Positions 8,620-16,302 of a DNA stretch of 39,842 nt are shown one piece after another (the stretch's first letter is position 1; every line of letters begins with the position of its first letter). Location of the stretch: the NCBI GenBank assembly GCA_947451385.1, contig CANFYZ010000033.1, forward strand, positions 1-39,842. The letters run 5' to 3'. The DNA comes from Comamonadaceae bacterium. Its GTDB lineage: Bacteria; Pseudomonadota; Gammaproteobacteria; Burkholderiales; Burkholderiaceae_C. Position numbers and translations under genes: made by a program. The notes under the pieces are model-generated. The model was given only the letters and a program-made list of their open reading frames with translations. It was not told where the DNA came from and did no database searches.

Positions 8620-8697
8620 GTTCAAACCTTTCAAAAAGTGAATCGCGCAAAAACAGTCAAAATGAAAATTAATTTTGATCAAACCGCGAAAACCGCA

Positions 8698-9762
8698 TCA
8701 AACCAAGGCTTTGCACACGGCGGCGGTCACATCCACGGTGCGGGCGCTGCCGCCCAGGTCGCCCGTGTGCAGCGCCGGGTTGGCGGTCACGGCTTCCACC
8801 GCTTGCATCAAGCGCTGCGCAGCCGCGTGTTCGCCCAGGTGTTCCAGCAACATCACGCAGCTCCAGAACGTGCCCACCGGATTGGCCAAGCCCTTGCCCA
8901 TGATGTCAAACGCCGAGCCATGGATCGGCTCGAACATGCTGGGGTAGCGGCGCTCGGGGTCGATGTTGCCGGTGGGCGCAATGCCCAGGCTGCCCGCCAA
9001 GGCGGCGGCCAGGTCACTCAAAATGTCGGCATGCAAATTGGTGGCGACGATGGTGTCCAGCGTGGCCGGGCGGTTCACCATGCGGGCGGTGGCCGCGTCC
9101 ACCAACTCTTTGTCCCACTTCACATCGGGGAACTCTTTGGAGATTTGCAGCGCGATCTCGTCCCACATCACCATGGCATGGCGCTGCGCATTACTCTTGG
9201 TCACCACGGTCAGCAACTTGCGGGGGCGCGATTGCGCCAGCTTGAAGGCGTAACGCATGATGCGCTCAACACCCGCACGCGTCATCATGCTCACATCGGT
9301 GGCCACCTCGATTGGGTGGCCTTGGTGCGCCCGCCCGCCCACACCGGCGTATTCGCCCTCGGAGTTTTCACGCACGATGACCCAGTCCAGGTCTTTCGGT
9401 GCGCAGCGCTTCAAAGGCGCATCGATGCCGGGCAGGATGCGCGTGGGGCGCACGTTGGCGTACTGGTCAAAGCCTTGGCAAATCTTCAGGCGCAAGCCCC
9501 ACAGCGTGATGTGATCGGGAATGTGCGGGTCCCCCGCCGAGCCAAACAAAATCGCGTCCTGGTGGCGCAGCGCGTCCAGGCCATTGGCCGGCATCATCTC
9601 GCCATGCTGGCGGTACCAGTCACCGCCCCAGCCAAAGCTTTCAAACTCAAAAGCAAACGTGCCAGACGCTTGCGCCAGCGCCTGCAGAACTTCTTGGCCT
9701 GCGGGAATGACTTCTTTGCCAATGCCGTCGCCGGGGATGCAGGCAATTTTGTAGGTTTTCAT
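8698..9762 (-). CDS. ttuC: Tartrate dehydrogenase/decarboxylase (TtuC type)
   Basis: The 354-residue product is a beta-decarboxylating dehydrogenase of the isocitrate/isopropylmalate family, closest by eye to tartrate dehydrogenase. That enzyme oxidises tartrate to oxaloglycolate, or decarboxylates it toward D-glycerate, using NAD and a divalent metal. It has IACIPGDGIGKEV at the N-terminus, the substrate arginines Arg105 (YANVRPTR) and Arg131 (VIVRENSEGEYAG), Tyr138, Lys189 (TKSNAQRHAM), and metal aspartates Asp222, Asp246 and Asp250 (NLHADILSDLAAAL). GGRAHQG and FEPIHGSAFDIMGKG are also family blocks. LysR is divergent across a 98-base AT-rich gap, and a Bug gene follows. With ttuD downstream this fits a tartrate route. 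D-malate dehydrogenase activity is a realistic alternative, since the two overlap in this family. Confidence 0.88.
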   Translation of the reverse strand: MKTYKIACIPGDGIGKEVIPAGQEVLQALAQASGTFAFEFESFGWGGDWYRQHGEMMPANGLDALRHQDAILFGSAGDPHIPDHITLWGLRLKICQGFDQYANVRPTRILPGIDAPLKRCAPKDLDWVIVRENSEGEYAGVGGRAHQGHPIEVATDVSMMTRAGVERIMRYAFKLAQSRPRKLLTVVTKSNAQRHAMVMWDEIALQISKEFPDVKWDKELVDAATARMVNRPATLDTIVATNLHADILSDLAAALAGSLGIAPTGNIDPERRYPSMFEPIHGSAFDIMGKGLANPVGTFWSCVMLLEHLGEHAAAQRLMQAVEAVTANPALHTGDLGGSARTVDVTAAVCKALV

Positions 9763-9860
9763 GTGAATGCGTTGGGGTAATGAACGATGAATAGATTGTG
9801 GAATCCATCCTGCTCAACAAACAACCTAAAATTCAATTCATTCTTAACTTTAAATCAACA

Positions 9861-10781
9861 ATGGAACCTCGCCTGCAAGCCACCGATTTGGGCTTTTTTT
9901 CGGCCCTGGCCATGGCCGGCAGCCTGAGCGCTGCCGCGCGCGAGATGCGCATCACCACCGCCGCGGTCAGCAAACGCCTGACACAAATGGAGTCGCGCCT
10001 GCGGGTGCCGCTGGTCAACCGCACCACCCGCCGCATGAGCCTCACGGTGGAAGGCGAAACCATGCTGCGCCATGCCCGCAGCATCCTGGCAGAAATGGCC
10101 GACCTGGAGCAGCAACTCGGTGCCAGCCATTCCACGCCCAGCGGCCTGCTGCGCATCAACGCCACGCTGGGCTTTGGGCGCAGCCACGTCGGTCCGTTGA
10201 TCAGCCGATTTGTGCAGCAATACCCCCAAGTCGATGCACAGCTGCAGTTGTCGGTGGACCCGCCTGCGCTCACCGATGACGCGTTTGATGTGTGCATCCG
10301 TTTTGGCCCCCCGCCCGACACGCGTGTGATTGCGCGCAAGATTGCCAGCAACCAGCGCTTGCTGTGTGCATCGCCCGATTACCTGGCGCGCCATGGTGAG
10401 CCCAAAACCCCGGCCGATCTGGCACGCCACAACTTCATCAGCATTCGTCAGGGGGGCGAGGCCTATGGCGTGCTCAAACTCACGCGCGGCCGGCAAGGCA
10501 AAACCGAAACCATCAAAACGCGCGGCAACCTGACCACCAACGACGGCGGCATTGCCGTGCAATGGGCGCTGGACGGCCACGGCATCTTGCTGCGGGCCGA
10601 ATGGGACATTCGAGCGCACTTGGCGAACGGCCAATTGGTGCAAGTCCTGCCGCAGTACCGCACCCCCGACGCCGACATCTACGCCGTCTACCCCGCGCAG
10701 CACAAAACGGCGGCACGGGTTCGGGCGTTTGTGGACTGGGTGGCTGAGGCGTTCCGCCCAGCCGGTCTCAGCGGTCAATGA
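9861..10781 (+). CDS. LysR-family regulator divergent from ttuC
   Basis: A 306-residue LysR regulator. The HTH spans residues ~6-65 (TDLGFFSALAMAGSLSAAAREMRITTAAVSKRLTQMESRLRVPL), followed by TRRMSLTVEGE and an effector domain with FDVCIRFGPPPDTRVIARKI and LLCASPDYLARHG, typical of the CrgA/AaeR-like subgroup. I start at the ATG at 9861 because homologous N-termini begin near the HTH; a GTG 63 bases earlier would add an AT-rich, untypical leader. It is divergent from ttuC and shares a 98-base intergenic region, the classical position for a LysR regulator of a tartrate or dicarboxylate operon. No clear Shine-Dalgarno sequence precedes the ATG. Confidence 0.92.
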   Translation: MEPRLQATDLGFFSALAMAGSLSAAAREMRITTAAVSKRLTQMESRLRVPLVNRTTRRMSLTVEGETMLRHARSILAEMADLEQQLGASHSTPSGLLRINATLGFGRSHVGPLISRFVQQYPQVDAQLQLSVDPPALTDDAFDVCIRFGPPPDTRVIARKIASNQRLLCASPDYLARHGEPKTPADLARHNFISIRQGGEAYGVLKLTRGRQGKTETIKTRGNLTTNDGGIAVQWALDGHGILLRAEWDIRAHLANGQLVQVLPQYRTPDADIYAVYPAQHKTAARVRAFVDWVAEAFRPAGLSGQ

Positions 10782-10814
10782 ATCGACCACGCGCAGTCTG
10801 TCCGATGGGTTCAC

Positions 10815-10843
10815 TTGACAATATATGATGGTCGTCATATATT
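10815..10843 (+). promoter_or_regulatory. Near-consensus sigma-70 promoter of tetR
   Basis: A perfect -35 box TTGACA (10815-10820) is followed, after exactly 17 bases, by TATATT (10838-10843) as -10 box. The expected transcription start is at about 10850, one base before the tetR ATG at 10851, so the mRNA would be essentially leaderless. The spacer is filled by a palindrome (next entry), which fits autorepression by TetR. Confidence 0.8.
10821..10842. promoter_or_regulatory. TetR operator O1 (palindrome in the tetR promoter spacer)
   Basis: Perfect 8-base arms ATATATGA and TCATATAT flank a six-base centre. The core TATGATGGTCGTCATA (10824-10839) matches the site before the SDR gene (TATGACGATCATCATA) with consensus TATGAYGRTCRTCATA. 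It lies between and partly over the -35 and -10 boxes, so a bound TetR dimer would block RNA polymerase. Confidence 0.8.
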
Positions 10844-10850
10844 TCAATTC

Positions 10851-11438
10851 ATGTCGACTTCTCCAACCCGAAAAGAACTCAGTCATGCCCGCATCGTCGA
10901 TGTGGCGGCCAAGGCCATCCGTCGCGCTGGCTATCGGGGCGTGGGCGTTGCCGACATCATGAAAGAAGCGGGTCTGACGCATGGCGGCTTTTACGCCCAC
11001 TTTGACTCCCGTGACGCCCTGGTTGTCGAAGCCATGACCCGCGCTGGTGAAGAAAATATTGCTTCCTTGACAGAAGTGATTGAGCGCCGTCTGGCCAAGG
11101 GGGGGACGCGGTTTCAAGCCTTGGTGGAAACCTACCTGCATGAAGCCCACATGACACGGACCGAGGACGGTTGCGTCATTGCCGCGCTGTCTTCTGAAAT
11201 GACGCGCCAGGAAGACGTGGTGCTTGAAGAGGCGCGTCGCCGGGTCGAAAAGATGGTCGCCCTGGTGCACTCTGCTCTGCCTGCCGGTGCCGATGAGAGC
11301 GAAGCCGAGGTCGTCACCGCAACCATGGTGGGAGCCTTGCAATTGGCACGCACACTTGGCGGCAAAGCCGGTAGCGCCTTGCTCGCGCAAACACGCCACG
11401 CGCTGATCGACCGTCACCCACTCGCCACGCGCCCTTGA
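10851..11438 (+). CDS. TetR/AcrR-family repressor
   Basis: A 195-residue TetR-family repressor. The N-terminal HTH reads ARIVDVAAKAIRRAGYRGVGVADIMKEAGLTHGGFYAHFDSRDALVVEAM (residues ~14-63); the rest is an all-alpha ligand and dimerisation domain with an EDGCVIAALSSEM segment typical of the subgroup found beside SDR or efflux genes. I start at ATG 10851: an in-frame TTG at 10815 coincides with the -35 box, so it would not be in the transcript. No Shine-Dalgarno site fits between the predicted +1 and ATG, implying leaderless translation. It is followed after 71 bases by the SDR-MFS-thioesterase genes, whose promoter carries a second copy of the operator. Confidence 0.92.
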   Translation: MSTSPTRKELSHARIVDVAAKAIRRAGYRGVGVADIMKEAGLTHGGFYAHFDSRDALVVEAMTRAGEENIASLTEVIERRLAKGGTRFQALVETYLHEAHMTRTEDGCVIAALSSEMTRQEDVVLEEARRRVEKMVALVHSALPAGADESEAEVVTATMVGALQLARTLGGKAGSALLAQTRHALIDRHPLATRP

Positions 11439-11480
11439 TTTCTTCAGCCTCACCCATGAGAAATTCATACGCTACAAAAA

Positions 11481-11496
11481 TATGACGATCATCATA
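11481..11496. promoter_or_regulatory. TetR operator O2 upstream of the SDR gene
   Basis: TATGACGATCATCATA is a near-perfect dyad with a GATC centre and TATGA/TCATA arms. It matches O1 in the tetR promoter at 13 of 16 positions; the three differing bases are all transitions near the centre. It ends just before the AAAAGGAG Shine-Dalgarno site (11496-11503) of the gene starting at 11510. No convincing -35/-10 pair was found around it, so the exact promoter is unresolved. Confidence 0.75.
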
Positions 11497-11509
11497 AAAG
11501 GAGCAGGTC

Positions 11510-12211
11510 ATGCAAATTAAAAATTCCACCGTTCTCATCACGGGCGCCAACCGCGGCATCGGGCTGGCTTTTGCCAAAGCCTTTCTCGCGCGAGGGGCTC
11601 AAAAGGTCTACGCCGGTGCGCGTGACCCTGCCAAGATCAACCTGGCGGGCGTGACCCCCCTCCAACTCGATGTCAACTCGGTGGCCGATGTCCAAGCTGC
11701 TGCGCAGTTGGCCCAGGACGTCACGATCGTGGTGAACAATGCGGGCATCGCCCATCTTGGCAGCTTCATGGCCGAAGACGCGGAAGCCGCGCTGCGCAAG
11801 CACCTGGAAACCAATGTGTTGGGACCGCTTCGGGTGAGCCGTGCTTTTGCGCCCGTGCTGGCCCGCAATGGGGGTGGCGCGCTGCTCAATGTGGCCTCCA
11901 TTGCCAGTTGGATCACCAGCCCACTGCTCGCCAGTTATGCGGTTTCCAAATCGGCCTTGTGGATTCTGAGCAACGGCTTGCGCAACGATTTGCGTGGTCA
12001 GGGCACCCAGGTGCTGACTTTGCACATGGGTTTTGTCGACACCGACCTCACCAAAGGTCTGGAGATGCCCAAGGAAACCCCAGAAGCCATCGTTGAGCGT
12101 GCACTGCAAGCGCTTGAGGCGGGCGCGCATGAAGTTTTGGCCGATGAAATCACACGGCAGGTGAAGGCAGGCTTGTCGGCTGAGCCGGCCGTTTATTTGG
12201 CGGCGCGCTGA
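11510..12211 (+). CDS. Short-chain dehydrogenase/reductase (SDR)
   Basis: A 233-residue classical SDR that oxidises or reduces a carbonyl/alcohol with NAD(P)H in the cytoplasm. The cofactor motif TGANRGIG is at residues 11-18 and NNAG near 76-79. The catalytic residues are Ser130 and the Tyr143-x3-Lys147 pair (YAVSK). An Arg after the glycine motif (AGARDP) is compatible with NADP preference, but this is weak evidence. A strong AAGGAG site lies six bases before the ATG. The gene is first in a tight plus-strand set with an MFS transporter one base after its stop, controlled by the adjacent TetR through operator O2. Detoxification of a reactive carbonyl, paired with export, is a reasonable inference. 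Confidence 0.93.
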   Translation: MQIKNSTVLITGANRGIGLAFAKAFLARGAQKVYAGARDPAKINLAGVTPLQLDVNSVADVQAAAQLAQDVTIVVNNAGIAHLGSFMAEDAEAALRKHLETNVLGPLRVSRAFAPVLARNGGGALLNVASIASWITSPLLASYAVSKSALWILSNGLRNDLRGQGTQVLTLHMGFVDTDLTKGLEMPKETPEAIVERALQALEAGAHEVLADEITRQVKAGLSAEPAVYLAAR

Positions 12212-12212
12212 A

Positions 12213-13631
12213 ATGACGAACGCCAAAGTCACACCCCCAAGGCTGAATGCGTCTGCATCGACGCCGGCGAAATCCCCGTGGCCTGCGTTTTGGATTGCCT
12301 GCAGTGCCACCTTCTTGGTGTCGCTGGACACCACCATGTTGTTTGCAGCGTTCGATGCGCTGCGGCAGAGCTTTGCAGGCACTTCTGCGGCGGAGCTGTC
12401 TTGGGTGCTCAATGGCTACACCGTCGTCTACGCCGCCATGTTGATTCCAGCGGGCGGTTTGGCCGACGCACACGGACGTCGCCGCATCTTCCGTTTGGGC
12501 TTGACACTGTTCCTGGCGGCTTCTGTGGCTTGCGGTGCGGCACCCACAGTGGATTGGCTGATTGCGGCTCGGGTCGTTCAAGCCTTGGGGGCCGCCTTGC
12601 TGACGCCAGCGTCCATGTCCATTGTGTTGGCCGCCTTTCCCGCTGAAAAGCGCGCCGTGGCTGTGAGTTTGTGGGGTGCCGTAGGTGGACTGGCTGCAGC
12701 CGTCGGCCCGAGCTTGGGCAGTTGGGTGACTGCCAGCGCAGGCTGGCCCTGGGCTTTTTACATCAACCTGCCCATTGGTCTTTGGGCACTCTGGCGCAGT
12801 GCCTCGCACATCGAAGAAGCAGTCAAATCTGAAGAGCGTCGAAGCGTGGATCTCGTGGGACTCTTGTTGCTGATGCTTTCAGTGGGCGCGATCGCCCTGG
12901 CCATTGTTGAAAGTGGCGAGTCGCGCTGGCCTGCGCAACAGATTCTGTCTGTCGCGGTCGGTGGTCTGGTGGTGGGCGCCTGCTTTGTGTTTTGGGCGCG
13001 ATCGCGCCCCCATGCCTTGATCGATTTGTCGCTGTTTCACCACCGCACTTACCGGTACGTGAACGCGGCCACGCTGGTATTCGGTACGGCCTTTTCGATG
13101 ATGTTTCTGGGCTTCTTTTTCTTCATGATCGGCGTTTGGCATTACACGCTGCCACAAGCGGGCCTGGCCGTGACGCCTGGGCCTTTGTTGGTCATGCCCA
13201 CAGCCATCGTCACCGGTCGACTGGCTTCTCGTTTGGGGCATCGGCGATTCTTGGTGGGCGGTGCGCTGCTGTACGCCCTCAGCAGTCTGTGGTTCTTTAT
13301 GGTGCCTGGCAACGAGCCCAACTACCTGCAGCACTGGCTGCCCGGTTTGATGATGAGCGGGATCGCGGTGGGCTTGGTGCTGCCGTCCTTGTCGGCTGCG
13401 GCCGTGAGTCGGCTGCCCGCTGCCCACTACGCTGTGGGCAGTGCGGTCAACCAGGCAACGCGCCAAATTGGCTCGGTGCTCGGCGTGGCCATCACGGTGG
13501 CGCTGCTCGGGCAGGCCACCCTGCAACGCACGGATTTCAATGCCTTGTACCTGGTGCACGGCTCGCTGGCCTTGTTGACCGGACTGCTGTGCTGGCCCGT
13601 CGACACCAAGCCTCAGGCTGCAAAGTCATGA
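12213..13631 (+). CDS. MFS drug/solute exporter, DHA2-like (about 14 TM)
   Basis: A 472-residue inner-membrane major-facilitator transporter, probably a proton-coupled exporter. TM1 contains ATFLVSLDTTMLFAAFDAL, comparable to the LDxTIVNVALP motif of DHA2 pumps. The loop motif GGLADAHGRRRIFRLG is motif A (residues ~82-97), and the VVQALGAALLTPASMSIVLAAFPAEKRAVAVSLWGAVGGLAAAVGPSLGSWV stretch holds motifs B and C of antiporters. Hydrophobic segments suggest 14 helices. It starts one base after the SDR stop, so translation is probably coupled. Its own stop overlaps the ATG of a 23-codon ORF. The TetR control and SDR partner favour efflux of a toxic or signalling compound. Confidence 0.92.
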   Translation: MTNAKVTPPRLNASASTPAKSPWPAFWIACSATFLVSLDTTMLFAAFDALRQSFAGTSAAELSWVLNGYTVVYAAMLIPAGGLADAHGRRRIFRLGLTLFLAASVACGAAPTVDWLIAARVVQALGAALLTPASMSIVLAAFPAEKRAVAVSLWGAVGGLAAAVGPSLGSWVTASAGWPWAFYINLPIGLWALWRSASHIEEAVKSEERRSVDLVGLLLLMLSVGAIALAIVESGESRWPAQQILSVAVGGLVVGACFVFWARSRPHALIDLSLFHHRTYRYVNAATLVFGTAFSMMFLGFFFFMIGVWHYTLPQAGLAVTPGPLLVMPTAIVTGRLASRLGHRRFLVGGALLYALSSLWFFMVPGNEPNYLQHWLPGLMMSGIAVGLVLPSLSAAAVSRLPAAHYAVGSAVNQATRQIGSVLGVAITVALLGQATLQRTDFNALYLVHGSLALLTGLLCWPVDTKPQAAKS

Positions 13632-13699
13632 GTCTGAATCAACTCTTTGAATCCATTCTTTTTGAATCCATTTTCGTTGCTCCACTGGCCTGCCAGTGA
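13628..13699 (+). CDS. Possible 23-residue peptide coupled to the MFS stop codon
   Basis: An ATG at 13628 overlaps the MFS stop codon (ATGA) and opens a 23-codon frame ending at TGA 13697-13699. The peptide starts MSLNQ and contains the five-residue unit LFESI twice in tandem, encoded by the direct DNA repeat at 13646-13672, then ends in VAPLACQ. It is hydrophobic with two acidic residues, so it could sit at a membrane. Against it: no known family, very short, and possibly just sequence decay between genes. The stop-start overlap is the only translational evidence. It lies between the MFS and thioesterase genes. Confidence 0.25.
   Translation: MSLNQLFESILFESIFVAPLACQ
13646..13672. repeat. 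12-base direct repeat, 15-base period
   Basis: TTTGAATCCATT occurs at 13646-13657 and again at 13661-13672. The 15-base period equals five codons, so the repeat is in frame in the small ORF at 13628 and yields LFESI twice. Confidence 0.9.
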
Positions 13700-13735
13700 G
13701 CAGCACATTTCCCAAATTTTTACTGAGAGCCCAAC

Positions 13736-14293
13736 ATGACTTCTGAAAACACGGTCCAAGCCACACTGACTACCTGGCAAGCGCAATTAGACGATGTTCG
13801 ACGCCGCCGAGTCGAACGCGGGGGTGGACACGCCGGCCTGGCGAAACCGCAACAAGTGCTCGGCAAATCGGGACTGGAGGTGATGACAGCCCTGCTGAAA
13901 GGTGAAGTGCCCCACCCCTACATGGCGGACACCATGGACTGCGAGTTGATCGAAGTGGGTGAGGGTATGGCGATCTTTCAAGCAACGCCACAGCTCAAGC
14001 ACTACAACCCATTGGGTTCGGTGCACGGCGGCTGGTACGCGACCCTACTGGATTTCGCGCTCGGTTGTGCCGTGCAAACCAAACTGCCCGCTGGACTGGG
14101 CTACACGACCAGCCAGATCAATCTCAACATCGTGCGCGCTGCCAACACCCAAACAGGGCCACTGCGCTGCATCGGCAACGCGATTCATGTCGGCCGCCAG
14201 ATTGGCACTTCCGAGGCGCGAATTGTGGGGCCTGATGGCAAGCTGTACGCGCATGCCACAACGACTTGCGCTATTTTTTCCATGGCGCCTTGA
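13736..14293 (+). CDS. PaaI-family hotdog thioesterase
   Basis: A 185-residue single-hotdog thioesterase that likely hydrolyses an acyl- or aryl-CoA. The family motif NPLGSVHGGWYATLLDFALG is at residues 91-110, with Asn91, His97-Gly-Gly and Asp106 in the expected catalytic and CoA-binding positions. A ~60-residue N-terminal extension precedes the fold, as in many PaaI-like proteins. GAGAG lies about six bases before the ATG. It is 104 bases after the MFS stop on the same strand, so it may belong to the TetR-controlled unit, although the gap leaves room for a separate promoter. Confidence 0.9.
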   Translation: MTSENTVQATLTTWQAQLDDVRRRRVERGGGHAGLAKPQQVLGKSGLEVMTALLKGEVPHPYMADTMDCELIEVGEGMAIFQATPQLKHYNPLGSVHGGWYATLLDFALGCAVQTKLPAGLGYTTSQINLNIVRAANTQTGPLRCIGNAIHVGRQIGTSEARIVGPDGKLYAHATTTCAIFSMAP

Positions 14294-14419
14294 ATCTGCT
14301 GAAATCGAGTGAAACTCAGCCAAAGATAGCCACATTTTGCCGAGCAACCATGACGGGCTGACCCGATCGGTCATCTCAATTTTGAGGTTCAGCGCATGGA
14401 AATTCAGTCCGCAGATTAG

Positions 14420-14429
14420 GGTAATTACC
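14420..14429. promoter_or_regulatory. Palindrome before the tannase-like gene, possible MarR operator
   Basis: GGTAATTACC is a perfect 10-base palindrome in a strongly AT-rich stretch (14411-14470), with the related half-like sequence AAGGTAAC at 14447-14454. The 14294-14486 intergenic region otherwise holds only the AAGGAG ribosome site (six bases before ATG 14487). A MarR gene faces this region from the far side of the tannase gene, so MarR binding is a guess. Confidence 0.4.
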
Positions 14430-14486
14430 AAATATAAATGTTATTTAAGGTAACTAATATTCAATGACTTTCTTAAGGAGCCTTGA

Positions 14487-16256
14487 ATGCAGAAACACTT
14501 TCGTGATGCCAAATTGGGCATGCCTACAGCTTTGCTTTCATCCCTGCTGCTATTGGCGGGATGCGGCGGCGAAACCTATCCGCAACTCTCGGAAGCGATT
14601 CCAGCCAATTTCTCTGGTGATTGCGCCACCCTGGCCACTTCCATCTCGGGCCTCAAAGGCACCGTCATTACGGCTTCCAGCACTGTGGCCGCTGGTTTGG
14701 TCTCTAACATCATGACGCCTGAGCATTGCCTGGTCACGGGCAAAATGAATGAGCGGGTCAGCTCAGTGGATGGACAAACCTATTACATCGGCTTTCAGGT
14801 GCGTTTGCCTAAGAGCTGGAACGGCCGTTTTTACTACCAAGCCAACGGTGGAACCGATGGCGCTGTATCGACAGCATCTGGTGCACTGGGCGGTGGCCCA
14901 ATTACTTCTGCCCTGGTCAAGGGCTTCGCGGTACTGAGCTCGGATGCGGGGCACCAATCACAAACCACCCCGTTCTTTGGACTCGACCCTCAAGCTCGAA
15001 TTGACTATGGCTACAACGCCGTCGGTCAACTGACACCGATGGCAAAAGATTTGATCAAGTCGGTGTATGGCAAGGCTCCCGACCGGTCCTACCTGGGCGG
15101 CTGTTCTAATGGTGGACGTCACGCTTTGGTGGCAGCCAGCCGCTACGGCGATTTGTATGACGGCATCCTGGGCGGAGCACCTGGCTATAACTTGCCAAAG
15201 GCTGCTGTCGCCCAATTGTGGGGCGTACAGCAATACGCCACGGTGTCGACCGCCACCAAAGCCACTGACACAACCGCTTCAGGGACCGTGGTGACATTGC
15301 CAACACCTTTGGCCGACGTGTCCACCGCCTTCACTGCGGCCGAACGCACAATGATCGCCTCAAAGATCATCGATAAATGCGATGCGCTAGACGGTGCCTC
15401 GGACAATTGGGTGGGCAATGTGGCGGCCTGTCAAAAGACTTTCAATGTGGCCACGGACATCCCGAGCTGCAGCGGTGCGCGCGATGGCTCCTGCCTGACC
15501 AGCGCTCAAAAGACAGTGCTCGCCAATGTGCACAGTGGCGCCAAAAACTCGGCCGGTACGGCCCTGTACAACAGTTTCCCGTATGACACGGGCATTTCTT
15601 CCTCAGCTTGGGCAAGCTGGAAATTTGCCAACTCCACTGGGGTGGGTCGCGACCCCGGTGCCACGGCCTTTATTTTCACCAGTCCACCTAAAACCGATAC
15701 TGTTAATTTCTTGGGACTCCCCTACGCCTTGAGCTTCAACTTTGATACCGATGCGCCCAAGATTTTTGCAACCTCTGGCGTCTATACAGAGTCCGCCATG
15801 TCCTTCATGGCGCCTCAGGATCCCAGCAACCTGTCAAAAATGTTGAACCGCGGTGCCAAACTGATGGTTTACCACGGCACATCAGATCCCGTGTTTTCTT
15901 TCAATGACACTGTGTCTTGGTGGGAGAGCGTCAAAAATGTGTTTGGCAGCAACACCGATCGATTCGTGAGGTTGTATCCCGTGCCGGCCATGTCACATTG
16001 CTCTGGTGGTCCATCGGTCGACCAATTTGACATGATCGATCCACTGGTCAATTGGGTGGAAAAAGGCATTGCGCCGAGTTCAGTAACAGCCAAGGCCCGT
16101 GGTGCAGGCACCAGCACCATCGCAGCTTTGATCAATACGGAAGTACCGGCCAGTTGGGCAGCTGATCGCTCACGCCCTCTTTGCCCCTACCCGACCGTGG
16201 CCACTTACAACGGCACAGGAGATGTCAATCTGGCGGCCAGCTTCAGTTGCAAATAA
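14487..16256 (+). CDS. Tannase/feruloyl-esterase-family lipoprotein
   Basis: A 589-residue exported esterase. A lipobox LLLLAGC puts the lipidated Cys at residue 26, so the enzyme is anchored in an envelope membrane facing the periplasm or outside. The tannase-family CS-D-HC set is visible: Cys206-Ser207 in GGCSNGGRHAL, Asp467 in YHGTSDP and His504-Cys505 in AMSHCSGG. CDALDGASDN (298-307) is the usual calcium-binding lid segment. Substrates in the family are aromatic carboxylic esters such as gallate, ferulate or MHET; which one is used here cannot be told. AAGGAG lies six bases before ATG. The gene ends at a strong bidirectional terminator and converges on a MarR gene; the region is AT-richer than its surroundings, suggesting acquisition. 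Confidence 0.9.
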   Translation: MQKHFRDAKLGMPTALLSSLLLLAGCGGETYPQLSEAIPANFSGDCATLATSISGLKGTVITASSTVAAGLVSNIMTPEHCLVTGKMNERVSSVDGQTYYIGFQVRLPKSWNGRFYYQANGGTDGAVSTASGALGGGPITSALVKGFAVLSSDAGHQSQTTPFFGLDPQARIDYGYNAVGQLTPMAKDLIKSVYGKAPDRSYLGGCSNGGRHALVAASRYGDLYDGILGGAPGYNLPKAAVAQLWGVQQYATVSTATKATDTTASGTVVTLPTPLADVSTAFTAAERTMIASKIIDKCDALDGASDNWVGNVAACQKTFNVATDIPSCSGARDGSCLTSAQKTVLANVHSGAKNSAGTALYNSFPYDTGISSSAWASWKFANSTGVGRDPGATAFIFTSPPKTDTVNFLGLPYALSFNFDTDAPKIFATSGVYTESAMSFMAPQDPSNLSKMLNRGAKLMVYHGTSDPVFSFNDTVSWWESVKNVFGSNTDRFVRLYPVPAMSHCSGGPSVDQFDMIDPLVNWVEKGIAPSSVTAKARGAGTSTIAALINTEVPASWAADRSRPLCPYPTVATYNGTGDVNLAASFSCK

Positions 16257-16268
16257 ACACTGTGATCC

Positions 16269-16302
16269 CATGAAAAAAGAGGCCTTGGCCTCTTTTTTCA
16301 TG
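16269..16302. terminator. Strong bidirectional rho-independent terminator
   Basis: A perfect 16-base inverted repeat (CATGAAAAAAGAGGCC and its complement) with a two-base spacer supplies a GC-rich stem core plus an A-tract before and T-tract after. It therefore works in both directions, for the tannase-family gene (plus) and the marR gene (minus). The marR stop codon (16298-16300) lies inside its right arm. Confidence 0.93.

Noticed and set aside
7609-9780. A 723-codon open frame opposite ttuC and a Bug gene
   Set aside because: Antisense to two genes with clear family motifs; no ribosome site and no recognisable domain.
9855-11468. A 537-codon minus-strand frame opposite the LysR and tetR genes
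   Set aside because: It crosses a promoter with near-consensus boxes and is antisense to two helix-turn-helix genes.
14359-14373. TGACCCGATCGGTCA dyad as a third TetR operator
   Set aside because: Arms are five bases around a mismatched centre and the sequence departs from TATGAYGRTCRTCATA; it is downstream of the thioesterase stop.
14487-16256. Assignment of the tannase-family gene as an MHETase
   Set aside because: The family core residues fit, but nothing in the sequence shows the MHET-specific lid, and no PETase or terephthalate genes are present.
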